A program made the translations under genes and the position numbers. A model generated the notes under the pieces. The model was not told the DNA's origin, did no database searches, and saw nothing but the letters and a program-made list of their open reading frames with translations. Positions 8,800 to 19,325 of a DNA stretch of 64,000 nt are shown piece by piece. Positions within the stretch are counted from its first letter, which is position 1. Each line of letters begins with the position of its first letter. Source of the DNA: Acidobacteriota bacterium (GTDB taxonomy: Bacteria; Acidobacteriota; Vicinamibacteria; Fen-336); the NCBI GenBank assembly GCA_022340585.1, contig JAJDNS010000018.1, positions 1 to 64,000 of the forward strand, written 5' to 3'.

Positions 8800-9650
8800 C
8801 CGCGGCATCGGTCGCGGCCGCGCCCTCTCGCGCTGCACGCCCCGCTGCCGGGCGGCTTGGTCACGGTTCAGCTGCGAGCGGTCGACCTGGGGGGTCGCCG
8901 GGCGGGTTGTGGGAGTGGCCGGGCGGGTCGTGGCCGTCGGAGCCGCCGCCGTGCCCGCCACGGCGTCTCCGTGTTCTCCACGTAGAGGAGCTGTCCCCCC
9001 GGCAGGGACTGCCATTCCGGCTTCCCGTCGGTGGAGACGACCTCGGTGGGCTCGGTGGCCACGATGATCCGGGGGGGCGTCTGCGGAGCCACGTCCTCCG
9101 GGTCCGGCTCCGGAGCCATCTTCACCAGGTCCTCCGGGGGGCTGGCGGTGTACGACCAGGGACCGAGGGGATTCTTCGCCGAGTACCAGAGGGTGCCGCT
9201 GGACAGGTAGCAGGTCCCGCTCCTCGCCTCGCGGGCCACCGCGAACGGCGTGTTGACGGCCCGCTCCCAGGACGTGTTCTCGATGGGTACGAAGCGGGGC
9301 TCGCCGTCGAAGAGGAGCAGCACCGCCAGCTCATCGGAGAACACGATCTTCGGCGGGTCGTTGCGGAGCTCGGCCAGGCTCTTCTTCTCGCGCCCGGCCG
9401 CGGCGAGGCTGGCCGAGAGCCGGTCGAGGGAGATCAAGAGCCCCTCGGGCGGGGCCGCCGCCTCGACGATCTCGGTGAAGCGCTGCTCGTCGTCGGGCTT
9501 GGAGTCGGGCCACCGGACCCGGGTGATGCGGACATCGCGGGCGTGGGCGGTGTTCGCCTCGTAGTCCGTGTCCAGCCGGGCCGTGAACCAGAACGCCCCG
9601 AAGATCGGCTCGTCGGGCGCGCCCCTTTTCAGCTCGCATTCGCCGCCTGC
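8800..9650 (-). pseudogene. internally deleted carbohydrate-binding family V/XII-like protein
   Basis: Minus-strand residues from about 9650 down to 8965 contain the body of this secreted family: EPIFGAFWFTAR, LLISLDRLSASL, NTPFAVA, CYLSSGTLWYSA, then PRIIVATEPTEV and LLYVENTET. In intact homologues a long glycine/tyrosine-rich domain follows. Here it is missing, and after a frame change the typical tail appears at once (RPATPTTRPATP, LNRDQAARQ, QRERARPR). The start is missing as well: the frame is cut against the stop of mscS. So both the N-terminus and the middle are gone. The original protein is of unknown function; the family name is only an annotation habit. Confidence 0.65.
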
Positions 9651-10453
9651 CTGAGGTGAACGTCGCGCTGCGGGTACGGGATCGAGCAGCCGGCCTTCTC
9701 GAGGCCCTCCTTCATCCGGTGTGTGAGCTCCCACTTGAGGGCCCAGTAGTCAGAGGCCTGGCACCAGGGGCGCACCACCAGGTTGACCGATGAATCGGCG
9801 AGCTCGTTCACCGCGACGACGGGAGCCGGGTCCTTCAGCACCCGGGCGTCGGCCCCGAGGATCGAGTTGATGGTCTCCACCGCCACGCCGATGTCGTCGT
9901 CGTAGGAGATGCCCATGACCATGTCGATCCGGCGGGTCTCGAAGCCGTTGTAGTTCTTGATGATGGCGCCGTAGATCTGGGAGTTGGGGACCACGATGCG
10001 GACGTTGTCGGGGCTCTTGAGCGTGCTGTTGAACACCCCCACGTGCTCCACGGACCCGGCGGTGCCCGCGACCTCCACGTAGTCGCCGACCTTGAAGGGA
10101 CGGAAGACGAGCAGCATCACCCCCGAGGCGAAGTTCGAGAGGGTTCCCTGGAGCGCGAGGCCCACGGCCAGCCCGGCGGCCCCGAGGAGAGCGATCAGGG
10201 AGGTGGTCTCGACCCCGAACAGGTTGAGGACGGCGATCACGACGACCGCCAGCGCCAGGTAGTAGACGAGGCCGCTCAGGAAGGGCCGCAGGGTGGCATC
10301 GATGCCGCCCCCCTCGAGACCGCGCCGCACCGCCCGTCGGATCATGCCGGCGACGATGCGTCCGACCACGAGAACCGCGATCGCGCCGACGACCTTCAGG
10401 CCCCACTGCGTCACGAAGGTGGTTGTCTGTTCGATGACCTGCGCCTGGTCCAT
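9629..10453 (-). CDS. mscS: small-conductance mechanosensitive channel MscS
   Basis: A 274-residue inner-membrane channel that releases solutes on hypo-osmotic shock. Helices at about 16-38, 60-82 and 85-115 match TM1-TM3, with the glycine/alanine-rich pore helix (LIALLGAAGLAVGLALQG) and the LSNFASGVMLL kink. The beta domain follows (FKVGDYVEV, G-x-V-E-x-V, V-V-P-N-S), then the alpha/beta C-terminal domain with VRPWC. The length equals that of short MscS proteins. The start codon has GGAGAG about 8 bases upstream. The stop lies inside the decayed carbohydrate-binding gene, which shows that the break next door did not harm mscS. Confidence 0.9.
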   Translation of the reverse strand: MDQAQVIEQTTTFVTQWGLKVVGAIAVLVVGRIVAGMIRRAVRRGLEGGGIDATLRPFLSGLVYYLALAVVVIAVLNLFGVETTSLIALLGAAGLAVGLALQGTLSNFASGVMLLVFRPFKVGDYVEVAGTAGSVEHVGVFNSTLKSPDNVRIVVPNSQIYGAIIKNYNGFETRRIDMVMGISYDDDIGVAVETINSILGADARVLKDPAPVVAVNELADSSVNLVVRPWCQASDYWALKWELTHRMKEGLEKAGCSIPYPQRDVHLRQAANAS

Positions 10454-11260
10454 TTCCGCACTCTCCTTTCGCGCCCCGACGAGGGTGCGCCGCTCCGCCT
10501 CGCACGAAGCGTCCGATCCGCGCCTCTCTGGAAACCCCGAATATGACAGCCCGGGCGAACCGCGCGCAACCTGTCAGAACTGACGGTAGACTCGGGCGAC
10601 GCACGCGCGGAGGCGAACGCGGCGCATCGACCCGCTCGTGTGGACCCTCGGTGCGGAGCCGAGATGCGAATCATCGGCTTCATCACCGAGCCGAGAGTGA
10701 TCAGGCGCATCCTCGACCACATCCGCAAACGCGCCACAGCCTCTCGATCTCTCCCACTAACCCAGCCCGCCGTGGCCCACATCGCCCGGGAGTCGGCTCC
10801 GCAGCTGAATCCACCGGAGCCAGGGGGCACTTGTCGGCCGGCGACAGCTCAGACGACCCACCTCCCCCGTCGCCGGGGCATCCGACCGGTTCCAGGGTCG
10901 ACACCACCCTCATTCGGTCGGCGATCAGGCTCGCAACGCCCCCGCCACGCCGCGAGGTGGCGGGTACGGAATTGAACGCCCTATGAGTTGAAGCCTGGCT
11001 TCGACATCGGTCCCTGGGGTCCCCTCCTCCGCACGGCCGCCCTCGCGTGCGAGCGGAGCACCCCTCGCGCCGCGACCCCCTGCGCGCCCTTCCCTCCGCT
11101 CGAACCGGCGTCGATCTACTCAGTAACTTGTCAAACACTGTGCATTATACGGAACCGATCCGCTGATCTCTCCGTCTCTCTGTCTTGAGGCCGCGCTGGA
11201 GCCCGGGTGCGTGCCCGACGCACAAACGGAATCTCGAGGGCCGTTCGAAGGAGGAGCACT
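10454..11260. other. 807-base gap with one transposase scrap
   Basis: Apart from the IS91 C-terminal scrap described separately, no open frame here has family motifs or plausible codon use; the longer ones are GC-driven. Bases 11118-11160 are unusually AT-rich (TTGTCAAACACTGTGCATTATACGG) and are the best candidate for the wrbA promoter, though the spacing between the TTGTCA-like and TATAC-like boxes is too short for a textbook sigma70 site. Confidence 0.45.
10638..10740 (+). pseudogene. C-terminal scrap of IS91-family transposase
   Basis: The frame reads P-R-C-G-A-E-M-R-I-I-G-F-I-T-E-P-R-V-I-R-R-I-L, the very conserved C-terminal zinc-knuckle region of IS91/IS801-like transposases (CPRCGGxMRVIAFIxDP). 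Just upstream another frame gives R-I-D-P-L-V-C, the residues that normally precede it, so a small indel separates the two. It lies in the same orientation as the 8341-8778 piece and could be the far end of the same element. Confidence 0.65.
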
Positions 11261-11854
11261 GTGTCCAGGATTGCGGTCATCTACTACTCCGCCACCGGCA
11301 CCAATCATGCGATGGCTCAAGCCGTGGCCGAGGGGGCGCAGGGAGCGGGGGCGGAAGTGCGTGTGCGGATGGTGGCCGAGACGGCCCCCGCCGAGGCTCG
11401 AGCGAAGAACCGGGCATGGGCCGAGTTTGCCGAGAGGACGAAGGACGAGCCCCGCGCCTCACTCGATGATCTCGACTGGGCCGATGGGGTCGTGTTCGGC
11501 ACACCGACGCGCTTCGGCAACGTGGCCGCGCAGCTCAAGGCGTTCCTGGATAGCGCCGGCGGACTGTGGATGCAGGGGAAGCTGGCCGACAAGGTCTACG
11601 CTGGCTTCACCTCCGCCCAGAACCCCAACGGCGGCCAGGAGAGCTCGCTGCTCGCCCTCTTCAACAGCGTCTATCACTTCGGGGGCATACTGGCCACGCC
11701 TGGATACACCGATCCGCTGGTCTTCGCATCCGGAGGGAATCCCTACGGCGCTTCGGTGACCGCAACCCAGGACGGCCCCCTCGAGACGGACCTCGCGCAC
11801 GCGCGCTACCTGGGGAAGCGGGTCGCCGAGATCGCCGCCAAGCTCCGTGGTTGA
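11261..11854 (+). CDS. wrbA: NAD(P)H:quinone oxidoreductase WrbA
   Basis: A 197-residue FMN flavodoxin-like enzyme that reduces quinones by two electrons and protects against redox cycling in the cytoplasm. The FMN phosphate loop is Y-S-A-T-G-T-N (residues 9-15). The second FMN loop is G-T-P-T-R-F-G-N (about 78-85) and the third is T-S-A-Q-N-P-N-G-G-Q-E (about 113-123). The C-terminal G-x-N-P-Y-G-A-S is also diagnostic. GTG 11261 is chosen because AAGGAGGAG lies 5-13 bases upstream and the length then fits the family (about 198). The gene stands alone; a decayed gene follows directly. Confidence 0.92.
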   Translation: MSRIAVIYYSATGTNHAMAQAVAEGAQGAGAEVRVRMVAETAPAEARAKNRAWAEFAERTKDEPRASLDDLDWADGVVFGTPTRFGNVAAQLKAFLDSAGGLWMQGKLADKVYAGFTSAQNPNGGQESSLLALFNSVYHFGGILATPGYTDPLVFASGGNPYGASVTATQDGPLETDLAHARYLGKRVAEIAAKLRG

Positions 11855-11879
11855 GGGCAATCCCCGAGCGTACACTGCC

Positions 11880-12386
11880 CGGAAGGACGCCGTACTGGGA
11901 TCAGCTCGCATTTCGGGAAGGGAGACGCTCGTGGCCTTCGCCGGGGAGACGTTCGCCGCCGGGGTCACCACCGATGCGGCCTACGAGTTCAGCTCGTACC
12001 GCGTGACCTACCGCTACCGGTTCTTCCGGGGCTCGACGTGGACCTGGAAGGGGGGCGTGACCGCGTTCGTTCGGGATGCCCGGATCGCCCTGGAGTAGGA
12101 AGGGCGCTCGGCCGAGGACACTGACGTCGGCGTCGTTCCCCTCCTCTATCTCGGCGGGGAGGCACGCTGGCCCGGTGGCTGGCATCTTCGGCTGGACCTC
12201 GAGGGCCTGGCTGCCTCTCAGGGACGGGCCTTCGACTTCGCGGCCCGGGTGGGCTACGCGATCTCCGACCACTGGGACGTCTCGGTGGGATACCGGACGA
12301 TCGAGGGCGGGGCGGACGTGGAGCAGGCAGCCCCTCTTGGTGACGCTCACGGCCGGTCTCTCCTGCCCCTGAAGTCGGTGAGCTGA
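11880..12386 (+). pseudogene. outer-membrane beta-barrel protein, truncated and with an in-frame stop
   Basis: The frame reads TLVAFAGETFAAGV, Y-E-F-S-S-Y-R-V-T-Y-R-Y-R-F, V-R-D-A-R-I-A-L-E, then a TAG at 12096-12098. It continues in the same frame with T-D-V-G-V-V-P-L-L-Y-L, L-E-G-L-A-A-S-Q-G-R-A and S-V-G-Y-R-T-I-E-G-G-A-D-V-E. This is a recognisable barrel-protein family whose members run through this point, often with glutamine after the A-L-E; one C-to-T change (CAG to TAG) explains the stop. The first roughly 60 residues and the last strand are also missing. The continuation ends at TGA 12384-12386. The original role is unknown. Confidence 0.65.
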
Positions 12387-12475
12387 CCCCGACGCTCAAG
12401 GGCAAGCGCCGGGTCGTGGAGGAGAAACACTAGAACGTCATCGACCGGATGCGCGCGTAGCGCCCGCCCGCATCC

Positions 12476-13216
12476 TCATGCCCGGGGGCGGAGCACTTCT
12501 TCGCCGCCCTCACCTCCGGGTCCCGTCGCGAGGCAGCGCCGGGCCGCCTCCTCGGCGTGGATGCGGGCGGTGTCGAACACGGGGACGTCGGTGTCCTGCG
12601 GCCCGAGGAGCAGCCCGATCTCGGTGCAGCCGAGGATGACGCCCCCGGCGCCCCGCCCGACCAGGGCGCGCACGACCCGCTCGTACTCCCGCCGCGACTC
12701 GTCGCGCACCCGGCCCCGGCACAGCTCCTCGTAGATGACGCGGTGCACGAGCTCGCGATCCTCCGGCCCCGGCCCAAGGACCTCGAGGTCGTGATCCCGC
12801 TCGAGGCGGCCGCGGTAGAAGTCCTCTTCCATCGTGAACCTCGTCCCGAGGAGCCCCACACGCGACAGCCCGGCCGCCTTGACGCGCTCGGCAGTGGCGT
12901 CCGCGATGTGCAGCAGCGGGATTCCGACCGCTGCCTGGACCTGCGACGCCACCCTGTGCATGGTGTTCGTGCACAGCACGAGGAACTCCGCCCCGGCCCG
13001 CTCCACGGCGCGGCCCGCGGCGGCGAGGACCTGGCCCGCTTCGTCCCAGCGGCCGGCGTGCTGGTGCTCTTCGATCTCCTGGAAGTCGACGCTATAGAGG
13101 ACCATCCTGGCCGAGTGGAGGCCCCCGAGCGCCTCGCCCACGGCGCGGTTCATGACCTGGTAGTACGAAACCGTCGACTCCCAGCTCATCCCCCCGATCA
13201 GCCCCGCGGTCTTCAC
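12476..13216 (-). CDS. aspartate/glutamate racemase family protein
   Basis: This 246-residue cytoplasmic enzyme interconverts L- and D-aspartate or glutamate without cofactor. The start motif is K-T-A-G-L-I-G-G-M-S-W-E-S-T. The two catalytic cysteines are in L-C-T-N-T-M-H (about residue 83) and I-L-G-C-T-E-I (about residue 195), the classic YgeA/RacX-type pair. The C-terminus I-H-A-E-E-A-A is also typical. GTG 13216 has GGGAGGTG just upstream and gives the usual length. It is divergent from the thioesterase gene with only 51 bases between starts, so they probably share regulatory sequence. Substrate (Asp, Glu or a broader hydantoin) cannot be decided. Confidence 0.85.
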   Translation of the reverse strand: MKTAGLIGGMSWESTVSYYQVMNRAVGEALGGLHSARMVLYSVDFQEIEEHQHAGRWDEAGQVLAAAGRAVERAGAEFLVLCTNTMHRVASQVQAAVGIPLLHIADATAERVKAAGLSRVGLLGTRFTMEEDFYRGRLERDHDLEVLGPGPEDRELVHRVIYEELCRGRVRDESRREYERVVRALVGRGAGGVILGCTEIGLLLGPQDTDVPVFDTARIHAEEAARRCLATGPGGEGGEEVLRPRA

Positions 13217-13267
13217 GTTCGCACCTCCCTGGCTTCGGGCCGCCGCGCACTGCGGCACAATGATCCC

Positions 13268-13759
13268 ATGGACCCGCACGAAGAAGACGCCTTCCAGGAT
13301 CACTACGCCGAGGACGTCGCCCACTGCTACGGCTGCGGACGACTCAATCCCCGGGGACACCGACTGAAGACCCGCTGGGAGGGCGAGGAGACCGTGACCC
13401 GGTTCACTCCCGCGCCCTTCCACACGGCCATCCCCGGCTACGTCTACGGGGGCTTGATCGCCTCCCTCGTCGACTGCCACGGGACGGGCACGGCGGCGGC
13501 GGCGGCCGCGCGGGCGGGAGGCCCGGACCCGGCGTCCGTCGACCAGCCCGCGGAGCTGCCCCGCTTCGTCACGGCGTCGCTCCGCGTCGACTACCTCCGG
13601 CCCACTCCTCTCGGCCCGGAGCTCGAGGTCCGCGGGCGTGCCACCGAGGTGACCCCCCGCAAGGTGGTGGTGGAAGCCCGGGTCCTGGCGGGGGGCGAGG
13701 TGACGGCCCGAGGGGTGGTGGTGGCGGTCCGGATGCCCGAGGAGATGTCCGCGCGGTAG
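13268..13759 (+). CDS. PaaI-type hotdog thioesterase
   Basis: A 163-residue single hotdog domain. An N-terminal C-Y-G-C-G-R-L-N-P motif precedes it, as in the THEM4/PaaI group. The hot-dog helix carries Y-G-G-L-I-A-S-L-V-D-C-H-G. The strand region is V-T-A-S-L-R-V-D-Y-L-R-P-T-P, and the last strand is V-T-A-R-G-V-V-V-A-V. These enzymes hydrolyse acyl-CoA thioesters in the cytoplasm. The alanine-rich insert (about 78-95) is longer than usual. The substrate is unknown. Confidence 0.8.
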   Translation: MDPHEEDAFQDHYAEDVAHCYGCGRLNPRGHRLKTRWEGEETVTRFTPAPFHTAIPGYVYGGLIASLVDCHGTGTAAAAAARAGGPDPASVDQPAELPRFVTASLRVDYLRPTPLGPELEVRGRATEVTPRKVVVEARVLAGGEVTARGVVVAVRMPEEMSAR

Positions 13760-13791
13760 CGACCCGACGCCGCCTCTTTCCACCCGGCCGC

Positions 13792-15718
<1,927 letters not shown>

Positions 15719-15722
<4 letters not shown>

Positions 15723-17014
15723 GACGACGACCCAATGGTCTCGGTCACCACCGGTGTGCCCGCCTCGAGCTCGCCGCCCGTCACCTCGGTGAAGCGGCCG
15801 TCGGTGGAGCCGACGGTGACCGGCACCGCCACCGGCTGGCCATCGCGGAGCACCCACACCGTCTGACCGCTCCTGCCGTTGTGGTTGCCGTTCGCGGCCC
15901 GGACGGACGGCCGGGGCGGCCGGGGGAGGAGGCGCGAGACGATGCCGCCCTCGCGCGGCTGGGGGACGGCCGCGGTCGGAGGCGTGTAGCGCAGCGCCGC
16001 GTTCGGCACCAGCAGAACGTCCTTGCGCTCGACGGTCGTGATGTCGGCGGTTGCCGTCATCCCGGGCCGCAGCGTCAGGTCGGCGTTGTCGACGCTGAGG
16101 GTCGTCTGGTAGGAGACGACCCCGTCCTTGGTCTGCGATCCGTAGTTGACCCGGGTGATGCGGGCCGGATACCGGCGGCCGGGGTAGGCGTCCACCGTGA
16201 AGACCGCGGGCTGACCCGTCCGCACATCGCCCACGTCGGCCTCGTCGACGTCGACCTCGAGCTCCATCTTCGAGAGGTCCTCGGCCAGCGTGAACAGCAC
16301 CGGGGCCTGGAAGGAGGCCGCCACCGTCTGGCCCGGCTCGATCTGCCGGGCGAGGACGATGCCGTCGATGGGCGAGCGGATCGAGGCCTTGGACAGGTTG
16401 GTCTCGGCCGAGCTCAGGGAAGCGCGGGCCTGCTCCACCGCCGCCCGGGCGCTCGAGAGGTCGGCCACGGCGCGAGCGGCCGCGGCCTCCGCGGTCTCGA
16501 GATCGGCCCTCGCCACGATCGTCCCTCCCGACAGCTCCTCTGCCTGGCGCAGGCGCGTGAGGTTGGCCTGGGTCTCCTTCACCGTGGCCTCGGCCTGGAC
16601 GACCTTCGCCTCGGCCGACGTCAACGCCGCTCGCGAGTTGATGACCATGTCCTGTAGCCTCGAGATGTCGAGTCGGGCCAGGACCTGCCCCGTCCTCACG
16701 CGGTCGTTGTCGTCGACGAGCACGGTCTCGACGAGGCCCGACACCTCGCTGCCCACGTCGACCTGGTTGGTGGGCTGGAGATTGCCGGTCGCCGACACCG
16801 TGACCGTGAGGTCGCCCGCTCGCGTCTCCTCGGCCCGGAATCGCGGGGAGTCGGCGCTGTTGCCGCTCCGGGCAAGAACGAGGGCCACCACCGCTCCGGC
16901 GGCCACGGCCACCGCCACCAGGCGTCGCCACGTGCGCCGGCGCGGGCCGTCGGGTGAGCCCTCGGCCACGATGGCGGAGAGCGCTGCGTCCGGGGGATGG
17001 GATTCGGCACTCAT
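15719..17014 (-). CDS. MacA-like periplasmic adaptor (HlyD/RND family)
   Basis: A 431-residue membrane-fusion protein with an N-terminal anchor helix (about 32-50), a biotinyl-lipoyl half (V-S-A-T-G-N-L-Q-P), a coiled coil of alternating A/E residues (about 105-195), the second lipoyl half (I-R-S-P-I-D-G-I-V) and beta-barrel domains. A proline/asparagine-rich insert lies near residues 345-375. It links the ABC pump to an outer-membrane channel. ATG 17014 is preceded by GAGGAACC. It is first in the operon and divergent from the two-component genes, with 175 bases between. Confidence 0.9.
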
Positions 17015-17189
17015 GGTTCCTCTCTCGTCGAGGCGGTCGCATTGCCACCCGCCCCTCAACCAGAGATACGTCCCCCCTTCGTTAGCCTGTCTTCGGCCCG
17101 TGCAAAGTTGCGTAAAGGCCTGGTGGCGGGGAGTGGAATCGGCGCAGAAGCGCAGTATCCTCACCGGCGAGGACGAGGAAACGCGAGCC
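17015..17189. promoter_or_regulatory. divergent control region between efflux operon and two-component system
   Basis: These 175 bases hold the starts of both units. A single GTTGCGTAAAGG element (about 17108) resembles half of a GTAAA-type OmpR-family box, but a second half-site at the usual spacing is not evident. The arrangement suggests that the regulator controls both directions. That is inference from layout. Confidence 0.4.
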
Positions 17190-17876
17190 ATGACCCGGGT
17201 GCTGCTGGTTGACGACGATGTCGAGCTCGCGGAGATGCTCCGTGAGTACCTCCAGCAGGAGGGCTTCGAGACCACCGCCGTCCACGACGGGGAGGGCGGC
17301 GTCCGGGAGGCCCTGAGCGGGCGCTACGCGGTGGTGGTGCTGGACGTGATGATGCCGGGCACGAACGGCGTCGAGGCCCTGCGCCGCATTCGCGCGCGCT
17401 CCCGGGTTCCCGTGCTCATGCTCACCGCCAAGGGCGACGACGTCGACCGGATCGTCGGTCTCGAGCTCGGCGCCGACGACTACGTCCCCAAGCCCAGCAC
17501 CCCGCGGGAGCTGGTGGCCCGGCTGCGCGCGATCCTGCGCCGCTCTCAGGGGAGCGCCGCCCTCGGCCCCGCGGGCCCGATCCGCGCGGGCCTTCTCACC
17601 ATGTGGCCGGAGAGGCGCCGCGCGGAGTGGGACGGGCGGGCCCTCGACCTCACGAGCACCGAGTTCAACCTGCTCGCCCTCCTCGCGCGCCAGGCCGGCC
17701 ACGTCGTGACCCGCGATCTCCTGTCCGAGCAGGGCCTGGGGCGCCCGCTCGCCCGCTTCGACCGCAGCATCGATGTCCACGTCGCGAGCCTTCGTCAGAA
17801 GGTCGGGCGCCTCCCCGACGGCCGCTCCTGCATCCAGACCGTGCGAGGCCAGGGCTACCAGCTCGTCGAGGAGTGA
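17190..17876 (+). CDS. OmpR/CpxR-family response regulator
   Basis: A 228-residue cytoplasmic regulator. The receiver domain (1-120) has the acidic pair D9-D10, the phosphoacceptor D52 in V-L-D-V-M-M-P-G, T in M-L-T-A-K and K in Y-V-P-K-P. The winged-helix DNA-binding domain (about 130-226) has L-T-S-T-E-F-N-L-L, S-I-D-V-H-V-A-S-L-R-Q-K and the final T-V-R-G-Q-G-Y-Q. The kinase gene follows after 5 bases. The divergent MacAB-like operon is the most likely target. Confidence 0.92.
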   Translation: MTRVLLVDDDVELAEMLREYLQQEGFETTAVHDGEGGVREALSGRYAVVVLDVMMPGTNGVEALRRIRARSRVPVLMLTAKGDDVDRIVGLELGADDYVPKPSTPRELVARLRAILRRSQGSAALGPAGPIRAGLLTMWPERRRAEWDGRALDLTSTEFNLLALLARQAGHVVTRDLLSEQGLGRPLARFDRSIDVHVASLRQKVGRLPDGRSCIQTVRGQGYQLVEE

Positions 17877-17881
17877 GGCCG

Positions 17882-19228
17882 ATGGGGCGGCTGTTCTGGA
17901 AGTTCTTCGTCTCCTACTGGCTGGCCCTGGTGGTGGCGTTCGCGGGGGTGGGGATCTCCGTCTGGCTCTACCGCCTCGCCGAGGACCTCGACCCTTCTCT
18001 CGAGATGGGGCCCCGGGCGAGATTCGTCGTGGCGTCCGCGTCGGCCACCCTCCGCCACGGCGGCCTCCCCGCGCTGCGGGCGCTCATGGAGGACTGGGGG
18101 CGAAGGGGCGACGTCCGGCTCTTCGCCGTCGACGACGCCGGGCGCGACCTGCTCGACCGCGCCGTCCCGCCCGACGCGCTCACCCACGCCCGGCAGGTGG
18201 CGGGGACCGGCGAGAGTCCGGAGGTGTCTCGCGTCTCCCTCTCCGACGGCTCGGCCTGGCTGCTGTTCATCCCGGTCCAGGCGAGGCCACTGTGGCGCCG
18301 GATGCTGCTGCCGGGCGGCCCCCCGTCTCCCCTTCTGCCGCTGGCGGCGGGGACGGTCGCCAGCCTGATCTTCGGGGCGCTCCTCGCCTGGTACGTCGCT
18401 CGGCCTATCCGGCATCTGCGTGGAGCCTTCTCGGCTCTGTCCCAGGGACGGCTCGAGACGCGGGTCGCCCCCCTCATCGGCCGCCGGCGCGACGAGGTTG
18501 CCGACCTCGGCCACGACTTCGACCGCATGGCCCAGCGCCTCCAGACCCTGATGGACGCTCAGCGCTCGCTCCTGCACGACGTGTCCCACGAGCTGCGTTC
18601 GCCGCTCGCGCGGCTGCAGGCCGTCATCGGCCTTGCCCGTCAGAGCCCCCAGAAGCTGGAGAGCTCCCTCGAGCGAATCGAGAGCGAGGCCGAGCGCCTG
18701 GACGAGCTCGTGGGGCAGCTGCTGACGCTCTCGCGGCTGGGGGCGACGGTGGGGGACAAGCTCCTCGAGCGCCCGGAGCAGGTCGACCTGGTGGACGTCG
18801 TCGGCGCGATCGCGGCCGACGCCGACTTCGAGGCCCGGGCCAACGGCCGGCGCGTGGACTTCCCGGGAGAGGGGGAGCTCCCTGCCCGGGTACGGGTCGA
18901 GCTGATCCACCGCGCCGTCGAGAACGTCGTGCGCAACGCCGTACGCCACACCGCGGACGGGACGACCGTCGAGGTGGCCCTCGCCACCGACCCGACGACC
19001 GGCGGTGTACGGGTCAGCGTGGCCGACCGCGGCCCGGGCGTCGCCGAGGACGAGATCGAGACGATCTTCGAGCCCTTCTACCGGGGGAAGGGTGGCCAGC
19101 CTGGTCGCGGATTCGGGCTCGGCCTCGCCATCGCCCGGCGGGCCGTCGAGGCCCACGGCGGCACCCTCCACGCCCGCAACCGCCAGGGCGGCGGCCTCGT
19201 CATCGAGATGGTGCTCCCCACGGGCTGA
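17882..19228 (+). CDS. sensor histidine kinase (CpxA/EnvZ-like)
   Basis: A 448-residue inner-membrane kinase with helices at about 10-32 and 155-175 flanking a periplasmic sensor of about 115 residues. Then come HAMP (about 176-228), the phosphoacceptor H236 in D-V-S-H-E-L-R-S-P-L, the N box (N-V-V-R-N-A-V-R-H), G1 (D-R-G-P-G-V), the F box (F-E-P-F-Y-R) and G2 (G-F-G-L-G-L-A-I). The layout is that of envelope-stress sensors. With the regulator just upstream it forms a complete pair. Confidence 0.92.
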   Translation: MGRLFWKFFVSYWLALVVAFAGVGISVWLYRLAEDLDPSLEMGPRARFVVASASATLRHGGLPALRALMEDWGRRGDVRLFAVDDAGRDLLDRAVPPDALTHARQVAGTGESPEVSRVSLSDGSAWLLFIPVQARPLWRRMLLPGGPPSPLLPLAAGTVASLIFGALLAWYVARPIRHLRGAFSALSQGRLETRVAPLIGRRRDEVADLGHDFDRMAQRLQTLMDAQRSLLHDVSHELRSPLARLQAVIGLARQSPQKLESSLERIESEAERLDELVGQLLTLSRLGATVGDKLLERPEQVDLVDVVGAIAADADFEARANGRRVDFPGEGELPARVRVELIHRAVENVVRNAVRHTADGTTVEVALATDPTTGGVRVSVADRGPGVAEDEIETIFEPFYRGKGGQPGRGFGLGLAIARRAVEAHGGTLHARNRQGGGLVIEMVLPTG

Positions 19229-19256
19229 CGCCGGGCAGAACGAGGAGTCGGAGATC

Positions 19257-19325
19257 ATGGGCTGCATCCTCACGCCGACGAAGGGTCGGGTCACGGTGGC
19301 CGGACGCGAGGTGGACCCGCAATGA
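19257..19325 (+). pseudogene. possible ABC-ATPase scrap overlapping the next start
   Basis: A 22-codon frame reads M-G-C-I-L-T-P-T-K-G-R-V-T-V-A-G-R-E-V-D. This is the segment that follows Walker A in ABC ATPases (LLGCLxPTSGRVxVxGREV). Nothing of the remaining domain is present. Its stop overlaps the ATG of the metallo-hydrolase gene (ATGA at 19322), so if translated it may act only as a leader. The match is short and could be chance. Confidence 0.35.

Noticed and set aside
10543-10986. 147-codon frame as a hypothetical gene
   Set aside because: Composition is Arg/Pro/Ser-rich with no start signal, and it crosses the transposase scrap in a different frame.
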